DNA of 57,343 nucleotides from contig JACRCZ010000120.1 of NCBI GenBank assembly GCA_016218765.1, forward strand, positions 1 through 57,343, written 5' to 3'. Numbering within the stretch: the first letter of the stretch is position 1; each line of letters begins with the position of its first letter. Positions 25,513 through 33,658 of the stretch are shown here, piece after piece. The position numbers were made by a program, and so were the translations under genes. Under the pieces are notes generated by a model that saw nothing but the letters and a program-made list of their open reading frames with translations, had not been told where the DNA came from and did not search any database. This DNA is from Deltaproteobacteria bacterium (GTDB lineage: Bacteria > Myxococcota_A > Polyangia > DRWM01 > JAAZOP01).

Positions 25513-26142
25513 TCACTGCCGGCGGCGTTGCCGGCGGTCGAGAACCAGGGCCATGGCGGCCACGAGCACGGACGTCACGAGCCAGAAGATGCCGGCGCTG
25601 TTCGTCGTGGAGCAGGCGCACCCGGGGGATCTGACGACGACCGTGGGTCCGTCCGCGTCTCCGGCGGCATCCGAGTGCGCATCGGCGTCGGCATCGGCGT
25701 CGGCATCGGCATCGGCGTCGGCATCGGCGTCGGCATCGGCATCGGCGGCGCCGGGCAGGCAGACGCTGAGGGTCCTGCAGATTCCGGACGTGCATGCGCC
25801 GCCGGCACAGGGAGCGGGTGCCGATTCGGGGTAGTCGCACCCGCCCCAGCCGGAGCAACAGCTTACGGTCTCCACGCAAAGTTGTGCAGGTCCGCAATGC
25901 AGGCCGGAAGCACAATGCGAGTCGTCCGCGCACGTGTACGGTTCGCAGTACTGACACCCGTGGCCGGAGTCGGGGCGCGTGCCTGCCGGGCAGTCGTGGG
26001 GCGGAGGCGGCAGGATATCGGAGAGGGCCCGACCGCTGGTGGTCAGGGCGACGATCAGGGTGGGCAGTGCGAGCGCGACAGCACGGAATATCCGGGGGCG
26101 TTTCGTTCGGCGATCGGGTCGATTCTCTGCGGCGGCGCGCAT
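25513..26142 (-). CDS. Cys-rich MYXO-CTERM protein, copy 1
   Basis: The 209-residue protein has a signal peptide (FRAVALALPTLIVALTTSGRA), a Cys-rich module (LPPPPHDCPAG, SGHGCQYCEPYTCADDSHC, HCGPAQLCVETVSCCS, CRTLSVCLPG), an Asp-Ala dipeptide repeat (about residues 137-160) and a tail. The tail is SPGCACSTTNSAG, a helix LVTSVLVAAMALVL and DRRQRRRQ: a MYXO-CTERM sorting signal. The ATG at 26142 has GGGAGG upstream. It shares the module with the plus-strand gene starting at 26294, and the two are divergently transcribed. Such proteins are exported and processed at the tail in Myxococcota; their functions are mostly unknown. The dipeptide repeat comes from an alternating GCATCG/GCGTCG array. Confidence 0.85.
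   Translation of the reverse strand: MRAAAENRPDRRTKRPRIFRAVALALPTLIVALTTSGRALSDILPPPPHDCPAGTRPDSGHGCQYCEPYTCADDSHCASGLHCGPAQLCVETVSCCSGWGGCDYPESAPAPCAGGACTSGICRTLSVCLPGAADADADADADADADADADADADAHSDAAGDADGPTVVVRSPGCACSTTNSAGIFWLVTSVLVAAMALVLDRRQRRRQ
25672..25748. repeat. GCATCGGCGTCG-type microsatellite coding for Asp-Ala repeats
   Basis: Alternating GCATCG and GCGTCG hexamers within the MYXO-CTERM gene encode ten or more Asp-Ala dipeptides. Repeat number is likely unstable, which would change linker length without shifting frame. Confidence 0.8.
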
Positions 26143-26293
26143 CCGAGCCTCCCATGGACCAGGCGACCGGGCGGCGTTTCCTCCCGACGGGGAAACGATA
26201 CGCGACGCGCGTGATGCGGGCAAGGGTGGAGCGGTGGAGCGGGAGTTGCCGTGGGGCGGAGCGGCTGCTAGCCTTCCGATCGTGCGGGAACGG

Positions 26294-26818
26294 GTGAAGG
26301 GCTCCGGGGGGTGGCGCGGCGTGGTGCCGGGATTGTCGGCGGCGATGATCGTGCTGGCGGGTGCCGCTCCGGCGCTGGCGGACGTGGCGTTGCCGCCACC
26401 CGACGACTGTCCGGCGGGAACGTATGGCACTTCCGGTCACGGGTGCAGCTACTGCCGTCCGAGGACCTGCGTGGACGACTCGGACTGTGGTTCCCCGTGG
26501 CACTGCGGTACCGCGCCGTTGTGCGTGGAGGAGGTGGATTGCTGTTCCCGCTCGGGATGCACCGGGGTGGAGTCGGCGCCTTCCGTCTGTTCGGGCGGAA
26601 TGTGCGCGTTCACGACCAGCAGTTGTCGGACCTTGAGCGTCTGTCTGCCGGGGGGTGCGGATGGGAACGCGGACGGTGGTGGAGCCGTGGTCGAGCCTGG
26701 GTCTCCCGGCTGCGGGTGCTCGGCGGCGACGCGGATCAACGTCCTGTGGCTGGCGGCATGTGCGGTCGTGGCTGAAGGAGCGTTGGCGCTGGATCGGCGG
26801 AGGCGTCGTCGAGGCTGA
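26294..26818 (+). CDS. Cys-rich MYXO-CTERM protein, copy 2
   Basis: The 174-residue protein is a paralogue of the minus-strand neighbour and shows the same order: signal peptide (LSAAMIVLAGAAPALA), VALPPPDDCPAG, SGHGCSYCRPRTCVDDSDC, HCGTAPLCVEEVDCCS, CRTLSVCLPG, a short acidic-Gly linker and the tail SPGCGCSAATR, helix VLWLAACAVVAEGALAL, DRRRRRRG. The linker lacks the Asp-Ala expansion of copy 1. The start is uncertain: GTG at 26294 has a weak ribosome site, GTG at 26282 is also possible, and the first ATG lies inside the hydrophobic core. The divergent arrangement suggests a shared control region of about 150 nt. Confidence 0.75.
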   Translation: MKGSGGWRGVVPGLSAAMIVLAGAAPALADVALPPPDDCPAGTYGTSGHGCSYCRPRTCVDDSDCGSPWHCGTAPLCVEEVDCCSRSGCTGVESAPSVCSGGMCAFTTSSCRTLSVCLPGGADGNADGGGAVVEPGSPGCGCSAATRINVLWLAACAVVAEGALALDRRRRRRG

Positions 26819-26834
26819 CGGCGTGCAGGCGGCC

Positions 26835-26856
26835 GCGACGCCGGCGCGGCGGTCGC
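26835..26856. terminator. GC-rich hairpin in a convergent gap, possible terminator
   Basis: GCGACGCCG and CGGCGGTCGC pair with one bulge in the 51-nt gap between the MYXO-CTERM gene and cydB. There is no T-run, so it is only a candidate. Confidence 0.3.
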
Positions 26857-26869
26857 CGGAGGGCGGCGA

Positions 26870-27886
26870 TCAGTAGCTGTGCGGTCCGAGGTGCGTCTTG
26901 CCCTTGAAGGTGCGGTAGATGAAGGCGGTGTAGCCGACGACGAGGGGCATGCCGGCGAGGGCGATGACGAGCGTGACGGTGAGGGTGCGGGGTGTGGAGG
27001 AGGCGTTGTAGACGGTGAGGCTGCGGTCGAGGTTGCCGAGGGCGGGGACGAGGCGCGGGTAGAGGGAGGTGCCGGCCAGGGCGATGGTGCCGAAGATGGC
27101 GGTGGAGGAGGCGAGGAAGGCGCGGGCGTAGGAGCGGGCGCGGATGGCGAGGGGGAAGAGGCCCAGGCCGGCGATGGTGAGGGCGAGGGAGAGCCAGAGG
27201 AGGGGACGGGAGAGGGTGCCCTGGAAGAGGAAGGGGGAGACGAACGGGGCGGCGGCGGAGGCGGCGAGGAAGAGGGTGGTCCAGGCGGCCCAGGCGCGCA
27301 GGGCCCAGGCGTGCATGCGGTCGCACAGAGCGCCCTCGGACTTGAGCGCCATGTAGGCGGCGCCGTGGGCGACGAACGTGCAGAGGGAGAGGAGGCCGAC
27401 GAGGAGTGGGAAGGGGGTGAGGAGGCCGAGGAAGGAGCCTGCGAACTCGCGTTCGGGATCCAGGGGCAGGCCGCGGAGGATGTTGCCGACGGCGACGCCG
27501 AAGAGGACGGGCGGGACGAGGGAGCCGAGGCCGAAGGCGAGGTCCCAGGCGGCGCGCCAGCGTGGGGACGCGACCTTGGAGCGGAACTCGAAGGAGACGG
27601 CGCGGGCGATGAGGGCGACGAGGAGCAGCATGAGGGCAAGGTAGAGGCCGGAGAAGACGGTGGCGTAGACGGGGGGGAAGGCGGCGAAGAGGGCGCCGCC
27701 TGCGGTCAGCAGCCAGACCTCGTTGCCGTCCCACACCGGTCCGACGGCGTTGAGGTGCAGGCGATGTTCGGTGTCGTCGCGTGCGAGGAGGGAGAGGGCG
27801 CCGACGCCGAGGTCGAAGCCGTCGAGGACGGCGTAGCCGATGATGAGGGTGCCGAAGAGGCCGAACCAGGCGGTCTGGAGGTCCAT
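26870..27886 (-). CDS. cydB: Cytochrome bd-type ubiquinol oxidase subunit II
   Basis: The 338-residue membrane protein has the family start LQTAWFGLFGTLIIGYAVLDGFDLGVGAL and VGPVWDGNEVWLLTAGGALFAAFP, then a series of helices ending in GYTAFIYRTFKGK. It pairs with CydA in the cytoplasmic membrane, forming the two-subunit oxidase that takes electrons from quinol and reduces oxygen to water at high affinity. The ATG at 27886 shares one base with the cydA stop (TGATG), showing translational coupling. The frame opens far upstream through cydA in another phase; those longer forms are not real. Confidence 0.95.
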   Translation of the reverse strand: MDLQTAWFGLFGTLIIGYAVLDGFDLGVGALSLLARDDTEHRLHLNAVGPVWDGNEVWLLTAGGALFAAFPPVYATVFSGLYLALMLLLVALIARAVSFEFRSKVASPRWRAAWDLAFGLGSLVPPVLFGVAVGNILRGLPLDPEREFAGSFLGLLTPFPLLVGLLSLCTFVAHGAAYMALKSEGALCDRMHAWALRAWAAWTTLFLAASAAAPFVSPFLFQGTLSRPLLWLSLALTIAGLGLFPLAIRARSYARAFLASSTAIFGTIALAGTSLYPRLVPALGNLDRSLTVYNASSTPRTLTVTLVIALAGMPLVVGYTAFIYRTFKGKTHLGPHSY

Positions 27887-29223
27887 CACTTCACCTCCTG
27901 TGGGGCGGGGGAAGCGGGGCCGTGGTCGATCTCGCGGCGGAGGAGGAAGAGGTAGAGGCCGAGGAGGAGGAGGTAGACGAGGCCGAGGAGGATGATGGAG
28001 GCGAGGATCTCGGATGGGGCGACGGCGGCGGAGGCGGCGTCGGAGGTGCGCAGGAGCTTGTAGACGATCCACGGTTGCCGGCCGACCTCGGCCGCGGCCC
28101 AGCCGAACTGGCATGCGGCCAGGGGGAGCGGCGAGGCGAGGAGGATCATCCAGAGGAAGCGTCGGGAGCGATCGAGTTTCTTGCGCCACCAGAGGAGGAC
28201 GCCGAGGAGGGAGAGGCCGATGAAGAGCAGGCCGAGCAGGACCATGTTGTGGAAGGAGACGAAGGTCAGCCACAGGGGCGGGATCTCGTCCGGGGGGAAG
28301 TCCTCGATGCCCTGCACGCGGGCGTGCGGGTCGCCGAAGGCGAGGTAGGAGAGGACGTTGGGGATTTCGAGGGAGGCGTGCAGGTGTGGGGACTCGACGC
28401 CTGGGAGAGCGAAGAAGACCATGGGGGCGCCGTGCTGGGTGGCGTAGAGGCCTTCGATGGCCGCGAACTTCGCGGGTTGGGTGTGTGCGACCTGGCGGGC
28501 GTGTTCGTGTCCGCTGGGGAAGGCGACGAGGACGGAGGCGGCGAGGCCGACGGCGAGGGCGAGGCGCAGGGTCCTGGGGGCGACGTCGCCGCCCTTGCCT
28601 TTGAGGGTCATGCGTGCGGAGACGCCGGCCATGAAGAAGGCGCCGGCGACGAGCGAGGCGAGGAGGGTGTGGAGGAAGCGCAGGCCGGTGGACGGGTTGA
28701 GGACGGCGTCGAGGAAGCTGGTCAGCTCGGCGCGTCCGGCCTGTTGGTTGACGACGAAGCCTGCCGGGGTCTGCTGCCACGAGTTGGCGACGATGATCCA
28801 GAAGGCGGAGATGGTGGCGCCGACGGCGACGAGGAGGATGGAGAGCCAGTGGACGCGTTGGGAGACGCGATCGCGTCCGAAGAGGTAGAGGCCGAGGAAG
28901 CCGGACTCGAGGAAGAAGGCGATGACGGCCTCGGCGGCCAGGGGTGCGCCGAAGATATCGCCGACGAAGCCGGAGTAGGTGGCCCAGTTGGTGCCGAACT
29001 GGAACTCCATGACGATGCCGGTGGCGACGCCGACGGCGAAGGTGAGTGCGAGCAGTTTGGCGAAGAAGCGGCCGGCGGCGACCCAGGCCGGGTCGGAGCG
29101 TCGCCAGCCGAGGTATTCGGCGATGACGAGCAGCCAGGCCAGGCCGATGGTGATTGGTGGGAAGAGGAAGTGGAACCCGATGGTCATGGCGAACTGGATG
29201 CGGGCGAGGAGCACGGCGTCCAT
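27886..29223 (-). CDS. cydA: Cytochrome bd-type ubiquinol oxidase subunit I
   Basis: The 445-residue protein carries the CydA landmarks: LARIQFAMTIGFHFLFPPIT with the high-spin haem His, ANSWQQTPAGFVVN, RFLHTLLASLVAG, QPAKFAAIEGLY and AAEVGRQPWIVYKLLRT. The region between the quinol-binding segments is short, as in CIO-type oxidases with a small Q-loop. The haem b595/d pair is not separable by sequence alone. It is the first gene of a two-gene operon with cydB. In this setting it probably protects anaerobic, ferredoxin-dependent metabolism from oxygen or supports micro-oxic respiration. Confidence 0.95.
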   Translation of the reverse strand: MDAVLLARIQFAMTIGFHFLFPPITIGLAWLLVIAEYLGWRRSDPAWVAAGRFFAKLLALTFAVGVATGIVMEFQFGTNWATYSGFVGDIFGAPLAAEAVIAFFLESGFLGLYLFGRDRVSQRVHWLSILLVAVGATISAFWIIVANSWQQTPAGFVVNQQAGRAELTSFLDAVLNPSTGLRFLHTLLASLVAGAFFMAGVSARMTLKGKGGDVAPRTLRLALAVGLAASVLVAFPSGHEHARQVAHTQPAKFAAIEGLYATQHGAPMVFFALPGVESPHLHASLEIPNVLSYLAFGDPHARVQGIEDFPPDEIPPLWLTFVSFHNMVLLGLLFIGLSLLGVLLWWRKKLDRSRRFLWMILLASPLPLAACQFGWAAAEVGRQPWIVYKLLRTSDAASAAVAPSEILASIILLGLVYLLLLGLYLFLLRREIDHGPASPAPQEVK

Positions 29224-29286
29224 GGATGACCTCCCGGGAGCGACGGATAGTCGAGGCGGGGGCGACAGGCAACCGGCGGTGACGGC

Positions 29287-29976
29287 CTACTGGGTCGGGT
29301 CGCCGTAGATGCTCCAGCGGCGTTGGACGTCTTCCGCTGCGATGATCTGGGGGTCGCGGTCTTCGCCCATCCACAGGCACGGGCAGCCGATGATGTCGGC
29401 GAGCGCGGCGCCGAACGTTCCTGCGGCGACGTGCCGCGCCGGGCGGACGCGGATCCACTCGCCGGCCTCGACCCACTGCCACCGCACGGTCAGGTGACTG
29501 TCCGGGCCCGGCGCCTGGGCGCGCAGGTTCGGGCCGTGGTAGCGGACGAGGTAGACGCCCCAGCGATGGGAGATGTCGCCTCCGCCGTCCCTGCCGGAGC
29601 CGGAGTTTCGCTCGGTGGTCCGCAGGCCCACGTAGCGGATCTCGTCGGTGGGGAACCAGCGTCGGCGCAAGGGGCTGACGAGCTGGATCATTCCGCGTTG
29701 GGGCAGGACGCGGACGAGGGTCAGCTTGCGGCCCAGGTGCAGGGCGGTGCCGATTCCGGCGGCGATGACGAGAGCGGAGAGCTGGAGGAGGCGTTCGTCC
29801 GTGGTGTCGCGGCTCACGAAGGCGCCGGTGAAGTAGAGGACGACGCCTGCGGCGCCGAGGAGGAGGAGGAGCGCGGGGAGAGTCAGGCGCCACACGACCT
29901 GGGGCGTCGTTGCGATGCGGAGCCGCCGCACGGGTTCGGCGGGAGGGATCTCCGAGGTGCGGGCGGAACCGGTCAT
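29287..29976 (-). CDS. Two-helix membrane protein with a soluble C-terminal domain, function unknown
   Basis: The 229-residue protein has two membrane segments (about residues 28-50, WRLTLPALLLLLGAAGVVLY, and about 62-82, LLQLSALVIAAGIGTALHLG). A soluble beta-rich domain of about 145 residues follows, starting RKLTLVRVLPQRGMIQLVSP. The layout is like bacterial proteins that place a PH-like domain behind a helical hairpin, but no family was recognised with certainty. It lies 63 nt upstream of cydA on the same strand and could share its transcript; a functional link to the oxidase is only a guess. Confidence 0.75.
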   Translation of the reverse strand: MTGSARTSEIPPAEPVRRLRIATTPQVVWRLTLPALLLLLGAAGVVLYFTGAFVSRDTTDERLLQLSALVIAAGIGTALHLGRKLTLVRVLPQRGMIQLVSPLRRRWFPTDEIRYVGLRTTERNSGSGRDGGGDISHRWGVYLVRYHGPNLRAQAPGPDSHLTVRWQWVEAGEWIRVRPARHVAAGTFGAALADIIGCPCLWMGEDRDPQIIAAEDVQRRWSIYGDPTQ

Positions 29977-30349
29977 GGGTGGGGACGGTACTTCCGGTTG
30001 GAGGGGCGATCAAGCGGTGGGGCGGGCCGTTCGTCAGCCCGACCTCCTTCATCGCGCCCTCGCCCCGCAGCGTCGCGTCCGTGAAAACGGTCCTCCGCCC
30101 GATGACCGAGATCCGAGATCCGGAACCCGAGCGCCGACCCCCGAGCACGAGCACGGTGGCCCCTAGCCGAAGGCCGTGAACCGAGCACGAGCACGGTGAC
30201 CGAACGATCACCCCCTGGGCGAAGGCAAGCCAACGACGCCGATCCCAGGAACCGACATCCTATCGATGACTTCTGCGGCTCTGCCCCAACACCACCCGTC
30301 CGGGTGGGGAATTGCGGCGGGGCGAGGCGGCGACATCGTGGGCAGGCTG
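29977..30349. other. Intergenic region with short direct repeats
   Basis: No gene is supported. The 17-bp string CGAGCACGAGCACGGTG occurs twice, about 40 nt apart (near 30143 and 30183). GATCCGAGATCCGGAAC and CCCGAGCGCC form a further degenerate repeat. These do not match the other repeat families in the window. Confidence 0.5.
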
Positions 30350-31483
30350 CTACGGCGTTCCGTGATGGATCCCGGCGAGGTCGCATGACACGGCCGAGAA
30401 GACGAAGCTGACGGAGATGGCATCGGGGTTGTCCTCGTACTCGTAGCAGAAGAACGCGTCGTCCCGGTCGGAATCCTGTTCGCACCCTCGGCCGGGGAAG
30501 CAGTCCTGGTCGGCCGTGGCTTCGGTACAGGGTTCGTCGGTGAACCCCTCCGGGATCACGTCCATATCGGCCTGGCCGAAAAGGAGGGTGAGGATCGTGT
30601 CCTCGTCGATCCCTTCCCCGGCGGAGCCGCTCGACGCGTCCGCAAGGAACTTCGCGGCGTCCCCGAGAAAGATGTGACCCCCGAGCATGCCGCCGGTGAT
30701 CGTCCCGTCCAGCGGAGGCGTGCCGACGGGTGCCCGTTCGAGATCCCACACGACGCGAGCGCGGCTGATCCGCAGCGTTCCGACGGTGTGGGCGAAAGGA
30801 AAGCGAAGGGCGACCTCGGCGCCCGAGGCGTCGTAGTCGCCCGAATGCAGGTCCCGGTCGGCTTCGACCGTGTCGTGGAGCACGCCGTTCGTGAACCACG
30901 TCCGCGTGCTCATCAGGTCGTCGGGGCGGGTCAGCGAGCTGTCGTCCGCGAGGAGGGGTTCGTGTCCGCTGAAGTTGTTGGTCGGGTCGGAGTCGGTATC
31001 GACGCCGTCGTAGACGGCGAGGTAGAGGGCGCCGCCGTCCTCGCTCCAATCGTCGACGTCGACCAGCCGGAACAGGATCAGGCCGCGTCCGTTGTCGATC
31101 GATCGCTGCATTTCGGAGTTGAAGTCCATGTCCAGACCGGCGTCCTGAAGGGCGATCATGAGGGCACCGAACTGGTTGTCGGCACCCCCCGGACCGTCCG
31201 GTGGAAGGTACCCCTCCGGACCGGTGTTGACGCAATCAAGGTCGAAGGCCTCGCCGTCATGGACGTTTCCGAGCCGGGCGGAGTTGATGACGAAGGACGC
31301 GGCGATGCCGTCGAGGGGGTTCGGCTCGAAGGGGGGCGGTTGGTCCGGGCAGCCGGCGGGACCGTTTCCGCCGTCGACTTCCCGTGAGCCGGAGTCGGAG
31401 CAGGCCTGCGAAAGGCTGCCGGCGGCGGCGGCGAGGAGCCCCGCGATGATCCACTGCCAAGCCGTGCGGTGGTTTCGCGCCAT
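30350..31483 (-). CDS. Probable lipoprotein of unknown function
   Basis: The 377-residue protein starts with WIIAGLLAAAAGSLSQAC, a signal peptide with a loose lipobox, followed by SDSGSREVDGG. The mature part has no recognised domain. It contains repeated GG-D turns and acidic segments, a beta-rich middle (ALYLAVYDGVDTDSDPTNNF), and a Cys-containing stretch CTEATADQDCFPGRGCEQDS resembling Cys-rich linkers of myxobacterial surface proteins. GGAGGACCGAGG lies just before the ATG at 31483, which decides the start against a longer frame to 31708. It is divergent from the MoxR gene. Confidence 0.8.
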   Translation of the reverse strand: MARNHRTAWQWIIAGLLAAAAGSLSQACSDSGSREVDGGNGPAGCPDQPPPFEPNPLDGIAASFVINSARLGNVHDGEAFDLDCVNTGPEGYLPPDGPGGADNQFGALMIALQDAGLDMDFNSEMQRSIDNGRGLILFRLVDVDDWSEDGGALYLAVYDGVDTDSDPTNNFSGHEPLLADDSSLTRPDDLMSTRTWFTNGVLHDTVEADRDLHSGDYDASGAEVALRFPFAHTVGTLRISRARVVWDLERAPVGTPPLDGTITGGMLGGHIFLGDAAKFLADASSGSAGEGIDEDTILTLLFGQADMDVIPEGFTDEPCTEATADQDCFPGRGCEQDSDRDDAFFCYEYEDNPDAISVSFVFSAVSCDLAGIHHGTP

Positions 31484-31873
31484 TCCTCGGTCCTCCGGGT
31501 CGAAGCGTAGCACGCGGTTTGCGGGGGCGCCTGCTCGCGTCCAGCCCGTGGTGTTCGGCGGATGCGACTGACGCGGTCGAAGGATCGGGATGTCAGCTAC
31601 GATGACGACACCATTGTTGGCAACAGACGTGTTTTCGTTTCTTGTTGCACTATTACGGGTTGTTACACGTCGGTTGAGCCAGTCGAGCGAACCGGGATCG
31701 GGGGGCATCCGCGAGCCGGGCGAGGTTCACCTGCGATGCGTACACGGGTGGGTCCGAGGACGGCGGCGACAGGTGTCCTTGACAAGAGGGAGCCGAGTGG
31801 GAGTCGACTCGCCGCCGATGTTCAACTACGATGGTTTGGCCCTTCGGGGTGCCAAGAAGCGAGGTTGCCGATC
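31484..31873. other. Divergent control region upstream of the MoxR system
   Basis: About 390 nt separate the lipoprotein gene from the moxR-like gene. The part around 31585-31690 is unusually AT-rich for this genome and probably holds the promoter of the ternary system, but no confident -35/-10 pair was found. An interrupted palindrome lies at 31615-31625. Confidence 0.5.
31615..31625. promoter_or_regulatory. Interrupted palindrome TGTTG-G-CAACA, candidate operator
   Basis: The 11-bp site lies in the AT-rich island about 250 nt before the MoxR start. A regulator cannot be named. Confidence 0.3.
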
Positions 31874-33043
31874 ATGGACAATCGGATCCGCAGCGCCATG
31901 GCGTCCGCCGCGCAGGGACTGATCGATCGCGACGGGCTGGTGGATGCCATCGTCCTCGCCGCGCTGGCCGGGGAGCACGTTCTGGTCATCGGGCCGCCCG
32001 GCACCGCGAAGAGCGAGGCGGTGCGGAGGGTGGCCCGCGTGCTGGGTGGCCGGTACTTCGAGTACCTGCTCGGGCGTTTCACGGAGCCGGCGGAGGTTTT
32101 CGGTCCGGTGAACCTGACGAAGCTGCGTGCCGGAACCGTCGAGATCGACACGACCGGCATGCTCCCCGAGGCGGAAGTGGCCTTCCTGGACGAGGTCTTC
32201 CAGGGGTCGACGGCCATCCTCAACAGCCTGCTCGGCCTGCTCAACGAACGCACCTTCCTGCGCGGCCACACTCGCATGGCTTGTCCGTTGCGCGTGTGCG
32301 TGGGCGCATCCAACGCGCTTCCCGAGGACGAATCGCTGGCGGCGTTTGCCGACCGGTTTCTCGTGCGGGTGTTTCTGGAGAGCGTCTCGGACGCCCGGCT
32401 CGAGCATCTTCTCCAGGCGGGATGGGCGTTGACGCCGCCGGCTGCGCTGCCCCTCGGTTTGGATCTGGTGGACGAGTTTGCCCGGCGCGGTCGGGCCGTC
32501 GACCTCGAAGGCATCCGGCCGGTATTGGCGGAAGCGATCCGGCGCCTGCGAGGAGTCGGCGTGAACCTCTCCGACCGTCGTCTGGTCCGCACGCAGCGGC
32601 TAATTGCGGCGGCAACCGTGATCGACGACCGCTCGGAGGCGACGGCGGCGGATCTCTGGCCGCTGGTCCTGGCGGTGCCGACGGCCGAGCAACAGCAGAC
32701 GGCGCGCGAGACCCTGCATGATCTGCTGGAGCAGGTGCACAGCGCGACCCTGCCCGCCGCGGCGATGATGGCTTCGCACGGCGCCCAGGCGCGCGCGCGG
32801 CTGATCGTCGAGATCGGCGAGGCCCTCCTGGGAACGCCGCCGGCGGCGGACGACGAGACGGCGTTGCGGAGGTGGCGGTTGCGGCTCGAGGGCGTGCTGC
32901 GGGAAATCGACGCCGGCTTCGTCACCGCGTCGCTTCCGTCCGGGCTGAAGGAGCTGCGGGAGCGGCTGGCTGTCATGACGGGGTCCGGGGCAGCGGCAAC
33001 GGCTTCGGCGCCCACGTCCGCGTCGCGGCCGCCGACAGGTTGA
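31874..33043 (+). CDS. MoxR-family AAA+ ATPase of a ternary conflict-type system
   Basis: The 389-residue protein is a MoxR/RavA-type ATPase. Walker A is GPPGTAKS at residues 40-47 and Walker B is VAFLDEVF at 102-109. GASNALPEDESLAAFADRFLVR contains sensor 1 and the arginine region. The C-terminal lid and a helical extension (AEQQQTARETLHDLLEQVHS, then an Ala/Thr-rich end) follow. MoxR ATPases act with von Willebrand A-domain proteins as chaperone-like remodelling pairs. Here the next three genes encode a small protein, a vWA-like/propeller protein and a membrane propeller protein, the arrangement called the MoxR-vWA-beta-propeller ternary system. The ATG at 31874 has GCGAGG upstream. Confidence 0.88.
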   Translation: MDNRIRSAMASAAQGLIDRDGLVDAIVLAALAGEHVLVIGPPGTAKSEAVRRVARVLGGRYFEYLLGRFTEPAEVFGPVNLTKLRAGTVEIDTTGMLPEAEVAFLDEVFQGSTAILNSLLGLLNERTFLRGHTRMACPLRVCVGASNALPEDESLAAFADRFLVRVFLESVSDARLEHLLQAGWALTPPAALPLGLDLVDEFARRGRAVDLEGIRPVLAEAIRRLRGVGVNLSDRRLVRTQRLIAAATVIDDRSEATAADLWPLVLAVPTAEQQQTARETLHDLLEQVHSATLPAAAMMASHGAQARARLIVEIGEALLGTPPAADDETALRRWRLRLEGVLREIDAGFVTASLPSGLKELRERLAVMTGSGAAATASAPTSASRPPTG

Positions 33044-33073
33044 CCGGGCGTTGCGGGCGGCGGAGCGGACGAC

Positions 33074-33658
33074 ATGCGCCTCTCTTGGCGACCGAGGTTC
33101 ATGCTCGAAGATCAGTTCCGCGACGCGGTCGAGGGACTCCCCGGGAAGCCGTGTCCATCATCGGTCGCGAGAGCAGCGGGCGGTGAGCAGGGGCGATGGG
33201 AGGGTCCGGTCGAACCCTCTGCCGTCGAGCCATCGGCCGTGGTCGGACTGGGAAACGTCGCCTCTCGGCTTGCGGTGCGATTGGCCGACAGCGATGACGA
33301 AACGCTCGCCTGCCTGAGAGCCGCGACGACTTCGGGCGTGCTGCTGGTTATCGGGCCGGCGGCCTTGCTTCCCTGGGTGGACGGCGCATCCTACCTTGGC
33401 CGGTATGCGGCGGCACCGCTGCTCTACCTGCCCACCGCCCTCGTTCCGAATGCGCCGCTCGACCTGTTGGTTCGTGCCGTGCGGCGTCGGGTGCCCGGCG
33501 ATGCCCCCGTGGCGCTGCTGCCGTTTGCGGGTGGGCGCTGCGAGCTGATCGCGGTCCGTGCAGGCCCGCCGCTGTCCCGCAAGGACGTCGATGCCGTCCT
33601 GTCCGCACCGGCACCCGCCCATCACGAGGCGGAACCGTCGGCCGGAGGCCCGACGTGA
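33074..33658 (+). CDS. Small ternary-system component (bpX-type accessory, tentative)
   Basis: The 194-residue protein sits 30 nt after the MoxR gene, and its stop overlaps the next start (GTGA). Residues about 55-170 form a compact alpha/beta region: VGLGNVASRLAVRLADSDDE, SGVLLVIGPAALLPWVDGAS, PLLYLPTALVPN, PVALLPFAGGRCELIAVRAG. Its place matches the small bpX domains described in MoxR-vWA-propeller systems, but the sequence alone does not prove the subfamily. A shorter form from ATG 33101 is possible. It may bridge ATPase and sensor proteins. Confidence 0.65.
   Translation: MRLSWRPRFMLEDQFRDAVEGLPGKPCPSSVARAAGGEQGRWEGPVEPSAVEPSAVVGLGNVASRLAVRLADSDDETLACLRAATTSGVLLVIGPAALLPWVDGASYLGRYAAAPLLYLPTALVPNAPLDLLVRAVRRRVPGDAPVALLPFAGGRCELIAVRAGPPLSRKDVDAVLSAPAPAHHEAEPSAGGPT

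Noticed and set aside
25672..25748. The GCATCG/GCGTCG array as a CRISPR-like or regulatory repeat
   Set aside because: It lies inside a gene in frame and encodes an Asp-Ala linker; no spacers are present.
26870..30211. A 1113-codon frame joining cydB, cydA and upstream DNA
   Set aside because: Only the cydB part is in phase with conserved protein; cydA is in another frame and has clear family motifs.
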